NCBI GenBank assembly: GCA_024681775.1
Contig: JAILAF010000121.1
Span: 1 to 32,205 of the forward strand
Source: Lachnospiraceae bacterium
Lineage (GTDB): Bacteria; Bacillota; Clostridia; Lachnospirales; Lachnospiraceae
Length of the DNA stretch: 32,205 nt
Direction: 5' to 3'
Positions 1 through 8,614 of this stretch are shown here, in pieces; the stretch's first letter is position 1, and every line of letters starts with the position of its first letter. The notes beneath the pieces were generated by a model, which saw only the letters and a program-made list of their open reading frames with translations, was not told the DNA's origin and made no database searches. The position numbers and the translations under genes were made by a program.

Positions 1-284
1 AGCACCACTGCATTGGTCAGGGTTCCGATGAGGAGCCAGGGGCGGAATTTGCCCCATTTGGTCTTGGTCTTGGCGACGATGACGCCCATGATGGGATCGT
101 TAAAGGCGTCAAAGATCCGGGCCACCAGCAGGATGATACCCATGGCCACGGCGCTGACCCCCAGGATATCCTGATAGTAGTACAGGATGTAGCTGGCACT
201 GAGCATGTACACCATGTCCTTTCCGACAGCGCCCAGACCGTAAGCCGCTTTTTCTTTTACGGACAGTTGTTTCTTTTCACTCAT
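1..284 (-). CDS. GPH-family sugar:cation symporter, N-terminal part (cut by window edge)
   Basis: This is the first 94 or so residues of a glycoside-pentoside-hexuronide:cation symporter (MelB/XynP/UidB type), an inner-membrane carrier that takes up glycosides with Na+ or H+. The ATG at 282-284 follows a GGAGG ribosome site about 7 bases upstream. After a short charged tail (MSEKKQLSVKEKAAYG) come two hydrophobic segments. The family signature FDAFNDPIMG then appears; its two Asp residues match the cation-binding pair of MelB. A basic loop (TKTKWGKFRPW) follows, typical of the first cytoplasmic loop. The gene is last in the visible operon after the GH2 glycosidase and the GT-B-like gene, which suggests it imports the substrate of the GH2 enzyme. 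The family is clear. The sugar cannot be told from this fragment. Confidence 0.9.
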   Translation of the reverse strand, partial: MSEKKQLSVKEKAAYGLGAVGKDMVYMLSASYILYYYQDILGVSAVAMGIILLVARIFDAFNDPIMGVIVAKTKTKWGKFRPWLLIGTLTNAVV

Positions 285-319
285 TTCGTTTTCCTCCGTT
301 ATCTACCCGATGTCATATC

Positions 320-1819
320 TTAACGAGCTTTTTTCAGTCCCATGGCGATCTCTACTACCCGATATGCCCCGTCGTAGAGCCCCTGCGCCTTGTTTGCCAC
401 AATGTTGTCGCACATGTCCGGCAAAAGAGAAGGACTGTTCAGGAACAGATCCACCATCTGCAGCGTGTGGGGGATGTCTCTGCACTCCAGGGTGCCGTCT
501 CCCATTTCCGCCGCGTGGACGGCGCCCCACATCTCGTGCTTTCCGACTCTGCGGATGAAGAGCTTCGGGATGGGGTAAAATGCCAGCTCGCTGGGCTTGG
601 TCACCAGCACGTCCGCGCTGCGCATCAAAAGGTTGGTGCAATACACCGCTTCAAAAATATTCTGATGCCAGAAGCCGTGGATGCCGGTGACATTTGTGTC
701 AGGATTCAGGGCATCCGCAGCGAATCTCTCCGTGTCCGCCCAGTCTCCCATATGCTCCGTGGAAAGGGCCTTCATCTCCGGGATCTCGGAGAGCAGTGCG
801 TCCCAGACATTGCGGTAATCGCCCACATTCACATACAGGGCCGCCCGGCCTTCCCGGATCTTCGGAAGCAGATCCCGGATGATGGCTGCGAAGATCTCCT
901 TCTGTGCCCCGGCGCCGCCGATGGTGAGAAGGAACCGCATGGGCGCGCCGGAATCCTTCCGGGCTTTCCTTGCTGCGCAGTCCGCTTCGATGCCCGTCAC
1001 CAGCTCATGATCGATGTAGTGGCCGGTGTATGCCAGGCTCTCCTCCGGCATGGGCTTACAGACACGCTCCTTGTCCATGCCGTTGCAGATGCGGTAGCCC
1101 AGGTAGGCGTTGCGGCACTGCACCGTATGGACGGCCCCTTCCGCAAAATGCAAGGCCATGGGCCAGTTGTCGGGAATGGCATTCACCACGTATTTCATGC
1201 CGGCGTGAAGGGCTGCCTGGGCAGGCCATACATGGGTGCCCACCAGGGGGATGTCCTTGGGGACATTCCGGAAAACGGGAGCCATAAGCTCGGCATTTTT
1301 CTGATCCGCCGCATTGTAGCTTAAGGCACGGAAGCCTTCGTAATTCATGGGTTCCCACACCAGGCGGTTAAAGATGGGATTTTTGGAGAGGCGGGAGCCT
1401 AAGCTGTATAGATCATTCTGGGCACCGATGACCTTGGTGCAGGTGGTCTCCCCGTAGGAGTTTAAGTCCATCCAGTAAGGGATGAACCCCATGGAGTGGG
1501 CCGCGGAGGCGATGGCCATGGAAATGCGGTAGTGGCCGAAGCCCATGCGGATATTTCCCACGATGATGCCCTTTTCCGTGTCAAAGGTGCCGGAAGGGGT
1601 CGTGCCGGGGACGTAGTGAGCGTTGGTTTCGGGCTTTCCCACCAGGACGTTCTGTACCCCCAGGCTCTTGCCGATGTAGGGGTTTTCGTCGATGGCTACC
1701 GGGTAATCCGCGCCGGAGTCATCCCCGAACTTCCGAATGTATTTTTGTTTGGAGCGCTCTGCCTTACGAACTGTCTTTTCCGGCATCTCATTGCCGAAGA
1801 TCACTCTCGATCTGTCCAC
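320..1819 (-). CDS. GT-B-fold glycosyltransferase-like protein of unknown function
   Basis: A 499-residue protein that I cannot assign to a named family. It starts at GTG (1817-1819) after a clear AAGGAGG site that overlaps the end of the GH2 gene, so the two are probably translationally linked. No signal peptide or membrane helix is visible, so it is likely cytoplasmic. Near residue 90 there is a glycine-rich MGFGHYRIS segment like the N-terminal donor/acceptor loop of MGDG-synthase and MurG-like enzymes. Near 295 there is a second Rossmann-like start (FLLTIGGAGAQKEIF). Around 405-445 a segment VTKPSELAFYPIPKLFI resembles the C-terminal nucleotide-sugar site of GT28-like GT-B enzymes. By inference it is a glycosyltransferase or a fold relative. 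Its place between a glycosidase and a sugar importer is odd for a lipid or cell-wall enzyme and may mean a role in handling the imported glycoside. Confidence 0.8.
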   Translation of the reverse strand: MDRSRVIFGNEMPEKTVRKAERSKQKYIRKFGDDSGADYPVAIDENPYIGKSLGVQNVLVGKPETNAHYVPGTTPSGTFDTEKGIIVGNIRMGFGHYRISMAIASAAHSMGFIPYWMDLNSYGETTCTKVIGAQNDLYSLGSRLSKNPIFNRLVWEPMNYEGFRALSYNAADQKNAELMAPVFRNVPKDIPLVGTHVWPAQAALHAGMKYVVNAIPDNWPMALHFAEGAVHTVQCRNAYLGYRICNGMDKERVCKPMPEESLAYTGHYIDHELVTGIEADCAARKARKDSGAPMRFLLTIGGAGAQKEIFAAIIRDLLPKIREGRAALYVNVGDYRNVWDALLSEIPEMKALSTEHMGDWADTERFAADALNPDTNVTGIHGFWHQNIFEAVYCTNLLMRSADVLVTKPSELAFYPIPKLFIRRVGKHEMWGAVHAAEMGDGTLECRDIPHTLQMVDLFLNSPSLLPDMCDNIVANKAQGLYDGAYRVVEIAMGLKKAR

Positions 1820-1832
1820 TTGCTGATCCTCC

Positions 1833-4232
1833 TTAAGGTACTCTCACATCAAAGCGGATCCGGACCTTTTCCCCTGCTTCCGTGCGCAGAATCAGGGCTG
1901 CATCGCCGGCCTCGCCTGTGGTTTTTACGTAGGTGCCTCCCATTCCTCCCTTGAGGGAGATCACGGAGGGACCGATGATCCGGATGGGGCCTTCCGTCTC
2001 CAGGAAGACAGGCTCCTGGTAATAAACGACGGTGTTGTCATATTCATCCTTCATCCGGATGCGGACGGCAGCCACATCGTAGGTGTCGTCTTCCTTCAAA
2101 ATGGAGTGGTCCTCCCGGGCTTCCAGCCGGAGTCTTGTGGCAGGTGCCTTGGTCAGGGTCTTCACCACCTGGCCGTCCTTCACGGCTTCGAAGCGGTAAA
2201 CGGTGGCGGTGCCGCCCCAGTCCCCCACATATTTTTGGAAGAGGGGCACGGCATCCGACGGCTTTAAGCCGTGGAAGAGCATGAGCTTTGCCGCCGTGCG
2301 GAAGACCTTTCCGGGGAGATTCCCCACGCCCTTTAAGGCAGTCTGGTTCAGGATATACTTCACCATGTCGGCTTTTTCTTTCGACCAGCCTTCCGTCTCC
2401 CGGATGATGTCTCCGACGAAATCGTCGATGAGGATGGGACCGTGCTTCAGGAATCTGTAAGGGGAATCCTGCGGATAGTACTCCTTCAGCAGGCGGTCAT
2501 TTTTATACATGCGGACGCTGTCCGCGTTGGTAAAGATCCAGGTCTCGCCCCGGTTGCAGCCGGGATGCTCGCCGATGTCCATGGTGGAGGAAATCTCCAG
2601 CACGGGTTCCTCCGATCCCTCACAGGCGTAGATGCATGCGGCCAGCTTGGGATTGCGGAACATGTCCATGACACCGTGATAGCAGATCCGGTCGCCGCTG
2701 CCGAAATCCTTGTGGGTGTTGTAATCAAACATGCACCAGCCAAAGGATCCGCAGATGTCCGTCTGCTCCGATACGGCATTCAGCACATTTGCATGGCGGA
2801 TGGCGTGCTCCCTGCGATGTTCCTCCCAGTCGAAGGTCTTGCAGGGATACATGTGCCCGTTGTACTCCGAGATGAGGTAGGGTTTGGACCTGTCTGAGGT
2901 CACTTTCGCCTTGGGTTCACACCCCTTCGCCTTCCCGTCGTGCACAAAATCGTTATAGGTATACACATCCTCCAGGAGGCTGCTCTTTTTGTGGGCCCGT
3001 ACGCCGCCGGTGGGGCGGGAGGGATCCAAGCGGTGCGCCGTTTCATTGGTCCTGCGGTAGAAATCGTCGTCGTCCCGGGACTCATTGATGCGGACGCCCC
3101 AGAGGAAAATGGAAGGATGGTTCCGGTACTGGAGGATCATCTCCTCCGTATTTTTCACGGCTCTGTCCTTCCAGGCTTCATCGCCGATAAATTGCCACCC
3201 GGGGATCTCGGTAAAGACCAGGAGGCCCAGGCGGTCGCACTCCTCCAGAAAGGCATGGGACTGGGGGTAATGGGAGGTGCGCACCGCGTTGACGCCCAGC
3301 TCCCGCTTCAGGATCCGGGCATCCAGCCGCTGCATGGAAGCAGGCATGGCATATCCCACGTAGGGGTAGCTCTGATGGCGGTTCAGCCCGCGGATCTTGA
3401 TGGGCTCTCCGTTGACCAGCATCTGCGTCTCCGTCATCTCGATGAAGCGGAAGCCGTAGAGGATCTCCGACCGGTCCAGGAGCTCATCGCCACGGTAAAG
3501 CTCCGTCACCACGGTATAGAGGGCAGGGGCTGCGGGGCTCCAAAGACGGACCCCCGTAAGGGGCGCTTCCAGGACGGTCACAGCCCCTTGCTTTGTGACA
3601 CTTCCGTCAGGACGCAGCTCCGTCCTGTCATTTCCCGCGCGCAGATACTGCCGGAGGATACAGCCTTCCGCCGCCTCTGCGGAGAGGGTGATGCTGCTGC
3701 GCAGCACGGGAGCCTTCACATCTCCCGCGGTCTGCAGGAAGACGTCCAGGATCCTGGCCCTTTCGCAGATCTCCAGGGTCACCTCCCGGTAGAGTCCGCC
3801 GTAGGTCATATAGTCCACCACATAGCCGAAGGGCGGGACGTTCAGGGTCTCCCTGCTGTCCAGCTCCACCGCAAGGAGATTGTCCGCACCGTATTGCAGG
3901 ACCTCCGCGATGTCCACGGTAAAAGCGGTATAGCCGCAATCGTGAGTGGCCACCTTTCTGCCGTTCACATAGACGGTTGCCCGGTGCGCCGCACCGTGAA
4001 AGGTGAGGAGTACGCATTTTCCCTCCCAGGCGGGATCCGCCTGCAGGTGTCTGCGATAGCCGCTGACCATCTGATAGATCGACGCGTCAAAGTAGTTGAA
4101 GGGCGTTTCCTTCACCGTATGGGGCAGCCGCACGGGGGTCATCCCATCTTCCGGGTAGCCCGGCTCCGTCAGTGCTTCTTCGAAGCTCTCCGTAAAAAGC
4201 CATCCGTCGTTTAAGGTAAGGCGCTCTCTCAT
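1833..4232 (-). CDS. Glycoside hydrolase family 2 (beta-galactosidase/beta-glucuronidase-like)
   Basis: A 799-residue cytoplasmic GH2 enzyme without signal peptide, so it probably cleaves an imported beta-glycoside. Domains in order: N-terminal jelly-roll sugar-binding domain (about 1-170, with YVNGRKVATHDCGYTAF), immunoglobulin-like domain (to about 270), TIM barrel (about 275-560), then C-terminal beta domains. The acid/base Glu is in NHPSIFLWGVRINES, where the Glu sits where the family normally has WSxGNE; the nucleophile Glu is in YLISEYNGHMYP. ILKRELGVNAVRTSHYP is the standard GH2 barrel strand. The NxKG motif that marks classic beta-glucuronidases is not visible, so beta-galactosidase or another specificity is as likely as glucuronidase, despite the uid-like neighbours. 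The ATG has a GGAGGAG site 5 bases upstream. Confidence 0.93.
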   Translation of the reverse strand: MRERLTLNDGWLFTESFEEALTEPGYPEDGMTPVRLPHTVKETPFNYFDASIYQMVSGYRRHLQADPAWEGKCVLLTFHGAAHRATVYVNGRKVATHDCGYTAFTVDIAEVLQYGADNLLAVELDSRETLNVPPFGYVVDYMTYGGLYREVTLEICERARILDVFLQTAGDVKAPVLRSSITLSAEAAEGCILRQYLRAGNDRTELRPDGSVTKQGAVTVLEAPLTGVRLWSPAAPALYTVVTELYRGDELLDRSEILYGFRFIEMTETQMLVNGEPIKIRGLNRHQSYPYVGYAMPASMQRLDARILKRELGVNAVRTSHYPQSHAFLEECDRLGLLVFTEIPGWQFIGDEAWKDRAVKNTEEMILQYRNHPSIFLWGVRINESRDDDDFYRRTNETAHRLDPSRPTGGVRAHKKSSLLEDVYTYNDFVHDGKAKGCEPKAKVTSDRSKPYLISEYNGHMYPCKTFDWEEHRREHAIRHANVLNAVSEQTDICGSFGWCMFDYNTHKDFGSGDRICYHGVMDMFRNPKLAACIYACEGSEEPVLEISSTMDIGEHPGCNRGETWIFTNADSVRMYKNDRLLKEYYPQDSPYRFLKHGPILIDDFVGDIIRETEGWSKEKADMVKYILNQTALKGVGNLPGKVFRTAAKLMLFHGLKPSDAVPLFQKYVGDWGGTATVYRFEAVKDGQVVKTLTKAPATRLRLEAREDHSILKEDDTYDVAAVRIRMKDEYDNTVVYYQEPVFLETEGPIRIIGPSVISLKGGMGGTYVKTTGEAGDAALILRTEAGEKVRIRFDVRVP

Positions 4233-4250
4233 TCCATCTCCTCCGGGAAA

Positions 4251-4268
4251 GGATCTCTTCAGAGATCC
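4251..4268 (-). terminator. Hairpin between tetR and the GH2 gene, possible attenuator
   Basis: A perfect 7-base inverted repeat (ggatctc/gagatcc) with a TTCA loop lies between the tetR stop and the GH2 ribosome site. On the minus strand the stem is followed by TTTCCC, a weak U tract, and then directly by the GGAGGAG site. It could be a leaky terminator lowering expression of the sugar genes relative to the regulator, or an RNA processing site. Confidence 0.45.
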
Positions 4269-4290
4269 CTTTCTTCCTTTTTCCGGTTTT

Positions 4291-4863
4291 TCAGGCGGTA
4301 ATGCCGTTCACCAGAATGTCCACCACTTCCTTCAGGCCTTCCTGGTAAGTCAGATTGTTTGCCTTCAGCACGTCCCTCTGGAAGAACTGTTCCAGAGATG
4401 CCTCCAGCATCATTTTCAGAATGGGGATGGGGAATCTGCGGATCACGCCTTCCTCCATGCCCTGCTCCAGCAGTGCGATGGTGCCTTCCCAGTCGGTCTC
4501 CAGACGCATTTGGAGCTGCTCGTAGATCCTGGGAAATTTCTCACGCAGGACGGAAAGCTCTCTGAAGTCGATGTTCTTGTAACCGTCGGGGATCACGCCC
4601 AGGATGGTGTGGATCTTCTCGATGGTGGTGAGGGAAGGATCCTCCAGGATCTTCTGCTCGCTCTTCTTGATGGAATTGAACATATAATCTACCAGGGTCA
4701 GCAGGAGCTCATCCTTCTCGCGGAATACGGTGTAGATGGTCTTCTTGCTCATCCCCAGGTGTCTTGCCAGGTCATCCATGGTAAAGTGGATGCCTTTCTC
4801 GCGATATACCGCAATGGTTCCTTCCAAAATGGTCTCCTGTAATTCTTCTCTTCTAGAACTCAT
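4291..4863 (-). CDS. TetR/AcrR-family transcriptional regulator
   Basis: A 190-residue TetR-type repressor, usual length for the family. The DNA-binding part is at residues 1-60, with the helix-turn-helix in FTMDDLARHLGMSKKTIYTVF. The C-terminal helical domain (about 70-190) would bind the inducer and form the dimer. The ATG has an ideal AAGGAGG site 5 bases upstream. It is the first gene of a unit with the GH2 glycosidase, the GT-B-like protein and the GPH symporter, so it probably represses this operon and is relieved by a sugar or aglycone; E. coli UidR, also TetR-type, plays this role for beta-glucuronidase. A palindrome just downstream of its promoter (4929-4945) is a likely site for self-control. 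The family call is firm, the inducer unknown. Confidence 0.9.
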   Translation of the reverse strand: MSSRREELQETILEGTIAVYREKGIHFTMDDLARHLGMSKKTIYTVFREKDELLLTLVDYMFNSIKKSEQKILEDPSLTTIEKIHTILGVIPDGYKNIDFRELSVLREKFPRIYEQLQMRLETDWEGTIALLEQGMEEGVIRRFPIPILKMMLEASLEQFFQRDVLKANNLTYQEGLKEVVDILVNGITA

Positions 4864-4928
4864 GGTTCCTCCTTTCCGAAACAGATGGTGTTCCGTAGCA
4901 AGTGCGACTTTTCCCGATGTCGCACGTC

Positions 4929-4945
4929 AGTTTCTGTTAGAAACT
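4929..4945. promoter_or_regulatory. Operator-like palindrome upstream of tetR
   Basis: A perfect inverted repeat agtttct-gtt-agaaact sits about 15-30 bases after the predicted transcription start of tetR, a normal place for a TetR-family autoregulatory operator. A second, longer-spaced inverted repeat (gtgcgac at 4902-4908, gtcgcac at 4919-4925) lies next to it. Function is inferred from position and symmetry. Confidence 0.5.
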
Positions 4946-4966
4946 TATTTTTGTTTTACAGTTTCC

Positions 4967-4996
4967 ATTATAGATGACAGGGCTGTTTCCTTTCAA
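4967..4996 (-). promoter_or_regulatory. Sigma-A-type promoter of the tetR/GH2 operon
   Basis: On the minus strand TTGAAA (4991-4996) and a consensus TATAAT (4967-4972) are separated by 18 bases. Start of transcription is expected near 4960, about 100 bases before the tetR ATG. It begins only a few bases after the mfd terminator, so terminator and promoter are packed back to back. Confidence 0.65.
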
Positions 4997-5002
4997 GAAA
5001 CG

Positions 5003-5038
5003 AAATACCCAAAAATCGTTTCCGATTTTTGGGTATTT
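5003..5038 (-). terminator. Terminator of mfd
   Basis: Perfect 16-base arms (5003-5018 and 5023-5038) around a 4-base loop, placed 9 bases after the mfd stop codon. On the minus strand the right arm ends in ATTT and continues into CGTTTC. On the plus strand it ends in TTTTTAC, so it may act in both directions. Confidence 0.85.
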
Positions 5039-5047
5039 TTACAAATC

Positions 5048-8000
5048 TCAGTTTCCTTTGAGGATCTGCATATCTTCCAGCAGGTCTTCCGTCAGGTCCA
5101 TCAGGAGCTCCGCGTCCTTTTCCGCCATGGCTTCCCGGGGGTAGCGATAGGAGAAGGAAGGAGGCACGGTAGCGGCGTTAAAGCTTAAGGCGCCGCCTCT
5201 GCTCTGCACCAGCTTCGGAATGGCGTCCGTCAGTACCCTGGCATCCTTGCGGAAGGTGAAGGTGATCTCACCGCCTCCGCCCTTGACTTCCGTCAGGTCC
5301 ACCAGATGGGCACGCCTGCGCATGAGGGCGATCCGCAGCAGATTTCCCGCAGGTGCGGGGAGGCTGCCGAAGCGGTCCGTCAGCTCCTCCCGGAGAGCGT
5401 CCAGGTCCTCCGCCGTTTCCACGGAAGCGATGCGCTTGTACAGATCCAGCTTCTGTTCCTCATTGATGATGTACTTTTGCGGCAGAAAGGCATCCACATC
5501 CAGGTTGATGACGGTGCCGAAGTCCTCGGGGGGCTCGCCGCCCTTGAGGCGGGTGACCTCCGCGTTGAGCATTTTACAGTACAGATCGTAGCCCACGGCC
5601 TCCATGTGACCGTGCTGGGTCTTGCCCAGCAGGTTGCCGGCGCCCCGGATCTCCAGGTCCCGCATGGCGATGCGATAGCCGCTGCCCAGATCGGTGAACT
5701 CGCGGATGGCCTCCAGACGCTTCTCCGCCACCTCCGTCAGAATCTTATCCCGGTGGTACATGAGGAAGGCGTAGGCAATGCGATTGGAGCGGCCCACGCG
5801 GCCCCTGAGCTGATAGAGCTGGGACAGTCCCATACGGTCGGACTCGTGGATGATGAGGGTGTTGGCGTTGGGAATGTCCATGCCGGTCTCGATGATGGTG
5901 GTACACACCAGCACGTCGATGGTGCCGTCCACAAAGTCCACCATCACATCCTCCAGCTCCCGCTCGCTCATCTGTCCGTGAGCGTAGGCTACGGTGGCAT
6001 TCGGCACCATCTGCTGTATCTTTGCCGCCATATCGGCGATCATGTTCACTCTGTTAAAGAGGTAGTACACCTGTCCGCCCCGAGCCAGTTCTCTGGTGAT
6101 GGCCTCCCGGACCAGCTCATCGTCCTGCTCGCAGACGAAGGTCTGGATGGGAAGGCGGTCCTCCGGCGGTTCCTCCAGAAGGCTCATATCCCGAATCCCC
6201 ACCAGGCTCATGTGCAATGTCCTGGGAATGGGGGTAGCGCTTAAGGTGAGCACATCGATGTTTTCCCGGAGCTTTTTGATCTTCTCCTTGTGGGCGACAC
6301 CGAAGCGCTGCTCCTCGTCGATGACCAGGAGCCCCAGATCCTTGAACTCCACGTCCTTGCTCAGGAGTCTGTGGGTGCCGATGACGATGTCCACCGCACC
6401 GGTCTTCAGCCCTGCAATGACATCCCGCACCTCCCTGGCTGTGCGGAACCTGCTCAGGAGCTCCACCCGGACGGGATACTCGTGCATCCGCTGCTGAAAG
6501 GTGGCGAAATGCTGCTGGGCCAGAATGGTGGTGGGCACCAGGTAGGCCACCTGCTTGTTTTCCTGCACGGCCTTGAAGGCAGCACGCAGGGCGATCTCCG
6601 TTTTGCCGAAGCCCACGTCGCCGCAGATGAGGCGGTCCATGGTGCGGTCGCTCTCCATGTCGGCCTTGGTCTCCCGGATGGCGGTGAGCTGATCCTCCGT
6701 CTCCTCGTAGGGGAAGGTCTCCTCAAACTCCTGCTGCCAGGGGGTGTCGGGACTGTAGGTATAGCCCTTGGCCACTTCCCGCTTGGCGTAGAGTTCCACC
6801 AGGTCTCTGGCCACCTCCGCAACGGCGGCTCTGGTCTTGCTCTTGGTGCGCTCCCATTCCTTCGTCCCCAGACGGTTCAGCTTCGGGGGCTTGTCCGTAT
6901 CCGCGGAAGCGTATTTTTGCAGGGCATCCAGCTCCGTGGCCAGGGTGTAGACGATGCCGCCCTCCCGGTATTCCAGCTTCACATAGTCCCGGATCATGTT
7001 GCCGGACTCGATCTTCTCGATGCCGGTGTAGCGTCCCAGACCGTAGGTCTCGTGGACCACATAGTCTCCGGGATGGAGGTCCTCCAGGGAGGAGATGTTG
7101 CTGCCCTTGTAGGAGCTGCGCCGGCGGGTCTTCTTTTTCCGGCGCATGCCGAAGATGTCATTGTCGGTGAGCACCAGAAACTGCAGCATCGGATATTCAA
7201 AGCCCGCTGCCGCATCTCCGTAGGAGATCAGCACTTCCCCGGGAACGAACTCCCTCTCCTCCCGCTCGGAATAGGCGCAAGGAACCCCCAGATCCCGCAG
7301 ATCCTCTGCCATCCGCGCGCCTCTGGTGCGGGATGCAGTGAGGATCAGGATCTTGTATTTTTTCTTCTCCAGCTTCTTTAAGTCCTCCGCCAGGCGCTCG
7401 AAGCTGCCCTGGTAGGAGGGCGCGTTGTGGGTATCGAGAACGATGCGGTAGACGGGGGCAAAATACCCGTCGCCGGTGGCCAGGGTGCTCATGCACACCA
7501 CGGGGCCGCGCTCCATGGCAGCCGCCACCGATTCTCCGCTCTTTAAGAGGTCCATCTGTCCCGGCAGGAGGTAGCCCTTGGCAAGGCGAGAGGAAAAGCT
7601 CTCCCGGAACTCCGTCAGCACCGCCTCGGCGCTTTCCCTGCATCTGGCGGGATCCTCCACATAGAAGCACACGTCTCCGTTCCGCCTGCGGCAGAGCCAC
7701 TCGGGGAAGGTCATGAGGTCCTCTTCCGGGAAAAAGTACCGGATGTAGCTGTCGATGCCCACCTGGCTGTGAAATTCCAGCGCATCCTCCCGGAGCTTTC
7801 TCGTGATGCCGGAGAGGCGGTGGGCTTCTTCCGTCAAGAATGCCTCCCGCAGCTTTTTTTCCTGCGCCTTGCTCTCCTCGCAGATCTTCCGGATGCCTTC
7901 CTCGAAATCCTCCCTGCGCAGGACAAACTCCGTGGCGGGGAAGATGCGGACGCTCTGCAGGCTGTCGATGGAGCGCTGGGTGTAAGGGTCGAAGATGCGG

Positions 8001-8614
8001 ACGGAGTCCACCTCATCTCCCCAGAGCTCGATGCGGTAAGGATTCTCCCGGGTGAGGTCAAAGACATCGATGATGTCGCCCCTGCGGGCAAACTGTCCCG
8101 GCTCCTCCGCCTGGGGCACCCGGGTGTAGCCCAGATCCACCAGCCTTGAAGCCAGCTCTCCGGGATCCAGGGTATCTCCCTGCCGGATCTCCACGTCAAA
8201 AAGCTCCGGAGCGGCATCGCTCTGGAGTGTCATCATGGCAGCGTAATAGGTGATCACTGTCACCCGTTCCTTCTCGATCACGCTGCGGAAGGTGCGGACC
8301 CGCTCACCGGTCAGCTGGCTGCCGTGGATGTCCGCCTGGTAGAAGATCAGATCCTTTCCCGGGAAAAAACAGACATCTCTGTCATAAAACCGGTACTCCT
8401 CCAGGATCTCCCGGGCCCGGAGTTCATCCGCCGCAACGATGACATTGCAGCTCCTGACATCCGAAAGACCCGCAATGAGATGGAGCTTCTGTGCGTCCAC
8501 GCAGCCCGTCAGGGCGACGGTCCCCATGGGATTCACCAGGCTCTTTCCCCCGATGATCTCCCGCATTTTGTTGTAATCGGTCAGCCGCTCAAGGGGCTGA
8601 AGCAGTGCTTTCAT
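5048..8614 (-). CDS. mfd: Transcription-repair coupling factor Mfd
   Basis: A full-length 1188-residue Mfd, a cytoplasmic DNA translocase that removes stalled RNA polymerase at lesions and brings in UvrA. In order: UvrB-homology region (about 1-350), RNA-polymerase-interacting CarD-like domain near residue 505-575 (HPGDYVVHETYGLGRYTG), RecG-like helicase domains with Walker A GDVGFGKTE near 663, DEEQ box near 764 (LLVIDEEQRFGV) and SATPIPRTLHMSL motif III, then the TRCF C-terminal domain. Key motifs look intact. Its ATG (8612-8614) lies inside the end of pth (26-base overlap), with an AAGGCGG ribosome site, so pth and mfd form one unit. A strong terminator follows the stop. Confidence 0.98.
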   Translation of the reverse strand: MKALLQPLERLTDYNKMREIIGGKSLVNPMGTVALTGCVDAQKLHLIAGLSDVRSCNVIVAADELRAREILEEYRFYDRDVCFFPGKDLIFYQADIHGSQLTGERVRTFRSVIEKERVTVITYYAAMMTLQSDAAPELFDVEIRQGDTLDPGELASRLVDLGYTRVPQAEEPGQFARRGDIIDVFDLTRENPYRIELWGDEVDSVRIFDPYTQRSIDSLQSVRIFPATEFVLRREDFEEGIRKICEESKAQEKKLREAFLTEEAHRLSGITRKLREDALEFHSQVGIDSYIRYFFPEEDLMTFPEWLCRRRNGDVCFYVEDPARCRESAEAVLTEFRESFSSRLAKGYLLPGQMDLLKSGESVAAAMERGPVVCMSTLATGDGYFAPVYRIVLDTHNAPSYQGSFERLAEDLKKLEKKKYKILILTASRTRGARMAEDLRDLGVPCAYSEREEREFVPGEVLISYGDAAAGFEYPMLQFLVLTDNDIFGMRRKKKTRRRSSYKGSNISSLEDLHPGDYVVHETYGLGRYTGIEKIESGNMIRDYVKLEYREGGIVYTLATELDALQKYASADTDKPPKLNRLGTKEWERTKSKTRAAVAEVARDLVELYAKREVAKGYTYSPDTPWQQEFEETFPYEETEDQLTAIRETKADMESDRTMDRLICGDVGFGKTEIALRAAFKAVQENKQVAYLVPTTILAQQHFATFQQRMHEYPVRVELLSRFRTAREVRDVIAGLKTGAVDIVIGTHRLLSKDVEFKDLGLLVIDEEQRFGVAHKEKIKKLRENIDVLTLSATPIPRTLHMSLVGIRDMSLLEEPPEDRLPIQTFVCEQDDELVREAITRELARGGQVYYLFNRVNMIADMAAKIQQMVPNATVAYAHGQMSERELEDVMVDFVDGTIDVLVCTTIIETGMDIPNANTLIIHESDRMGLSQLYQLRGRVGRSNRIAYAFLMYHRDKILTEVAEKRLEAIREFTDLGSGYRIAMRDLEIRGAGNLLGKTQHGHMEAVGYDLYCKMLNAEVTRLKGGEPPEDFGTVINLDVDAFLPQKYIINEEQKLDLYKRIASVETAEDLDALREELTDRFGSLPAPAGNLLRIALMRRRAHLVDLTEVKGGGGEITFTFRKDARVLTDAIPKLVQSRGGALSFNAATVPPSFSYRYPREAMAEKDAELLMDLTEDLLEDMQILKGN

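Noticed and set aside
4291-4863. Naming the TetR-family gene uidR
   Set aside because: The operon layout is similar, but the glycosidase substrate is unproven, so the name would claim too much.
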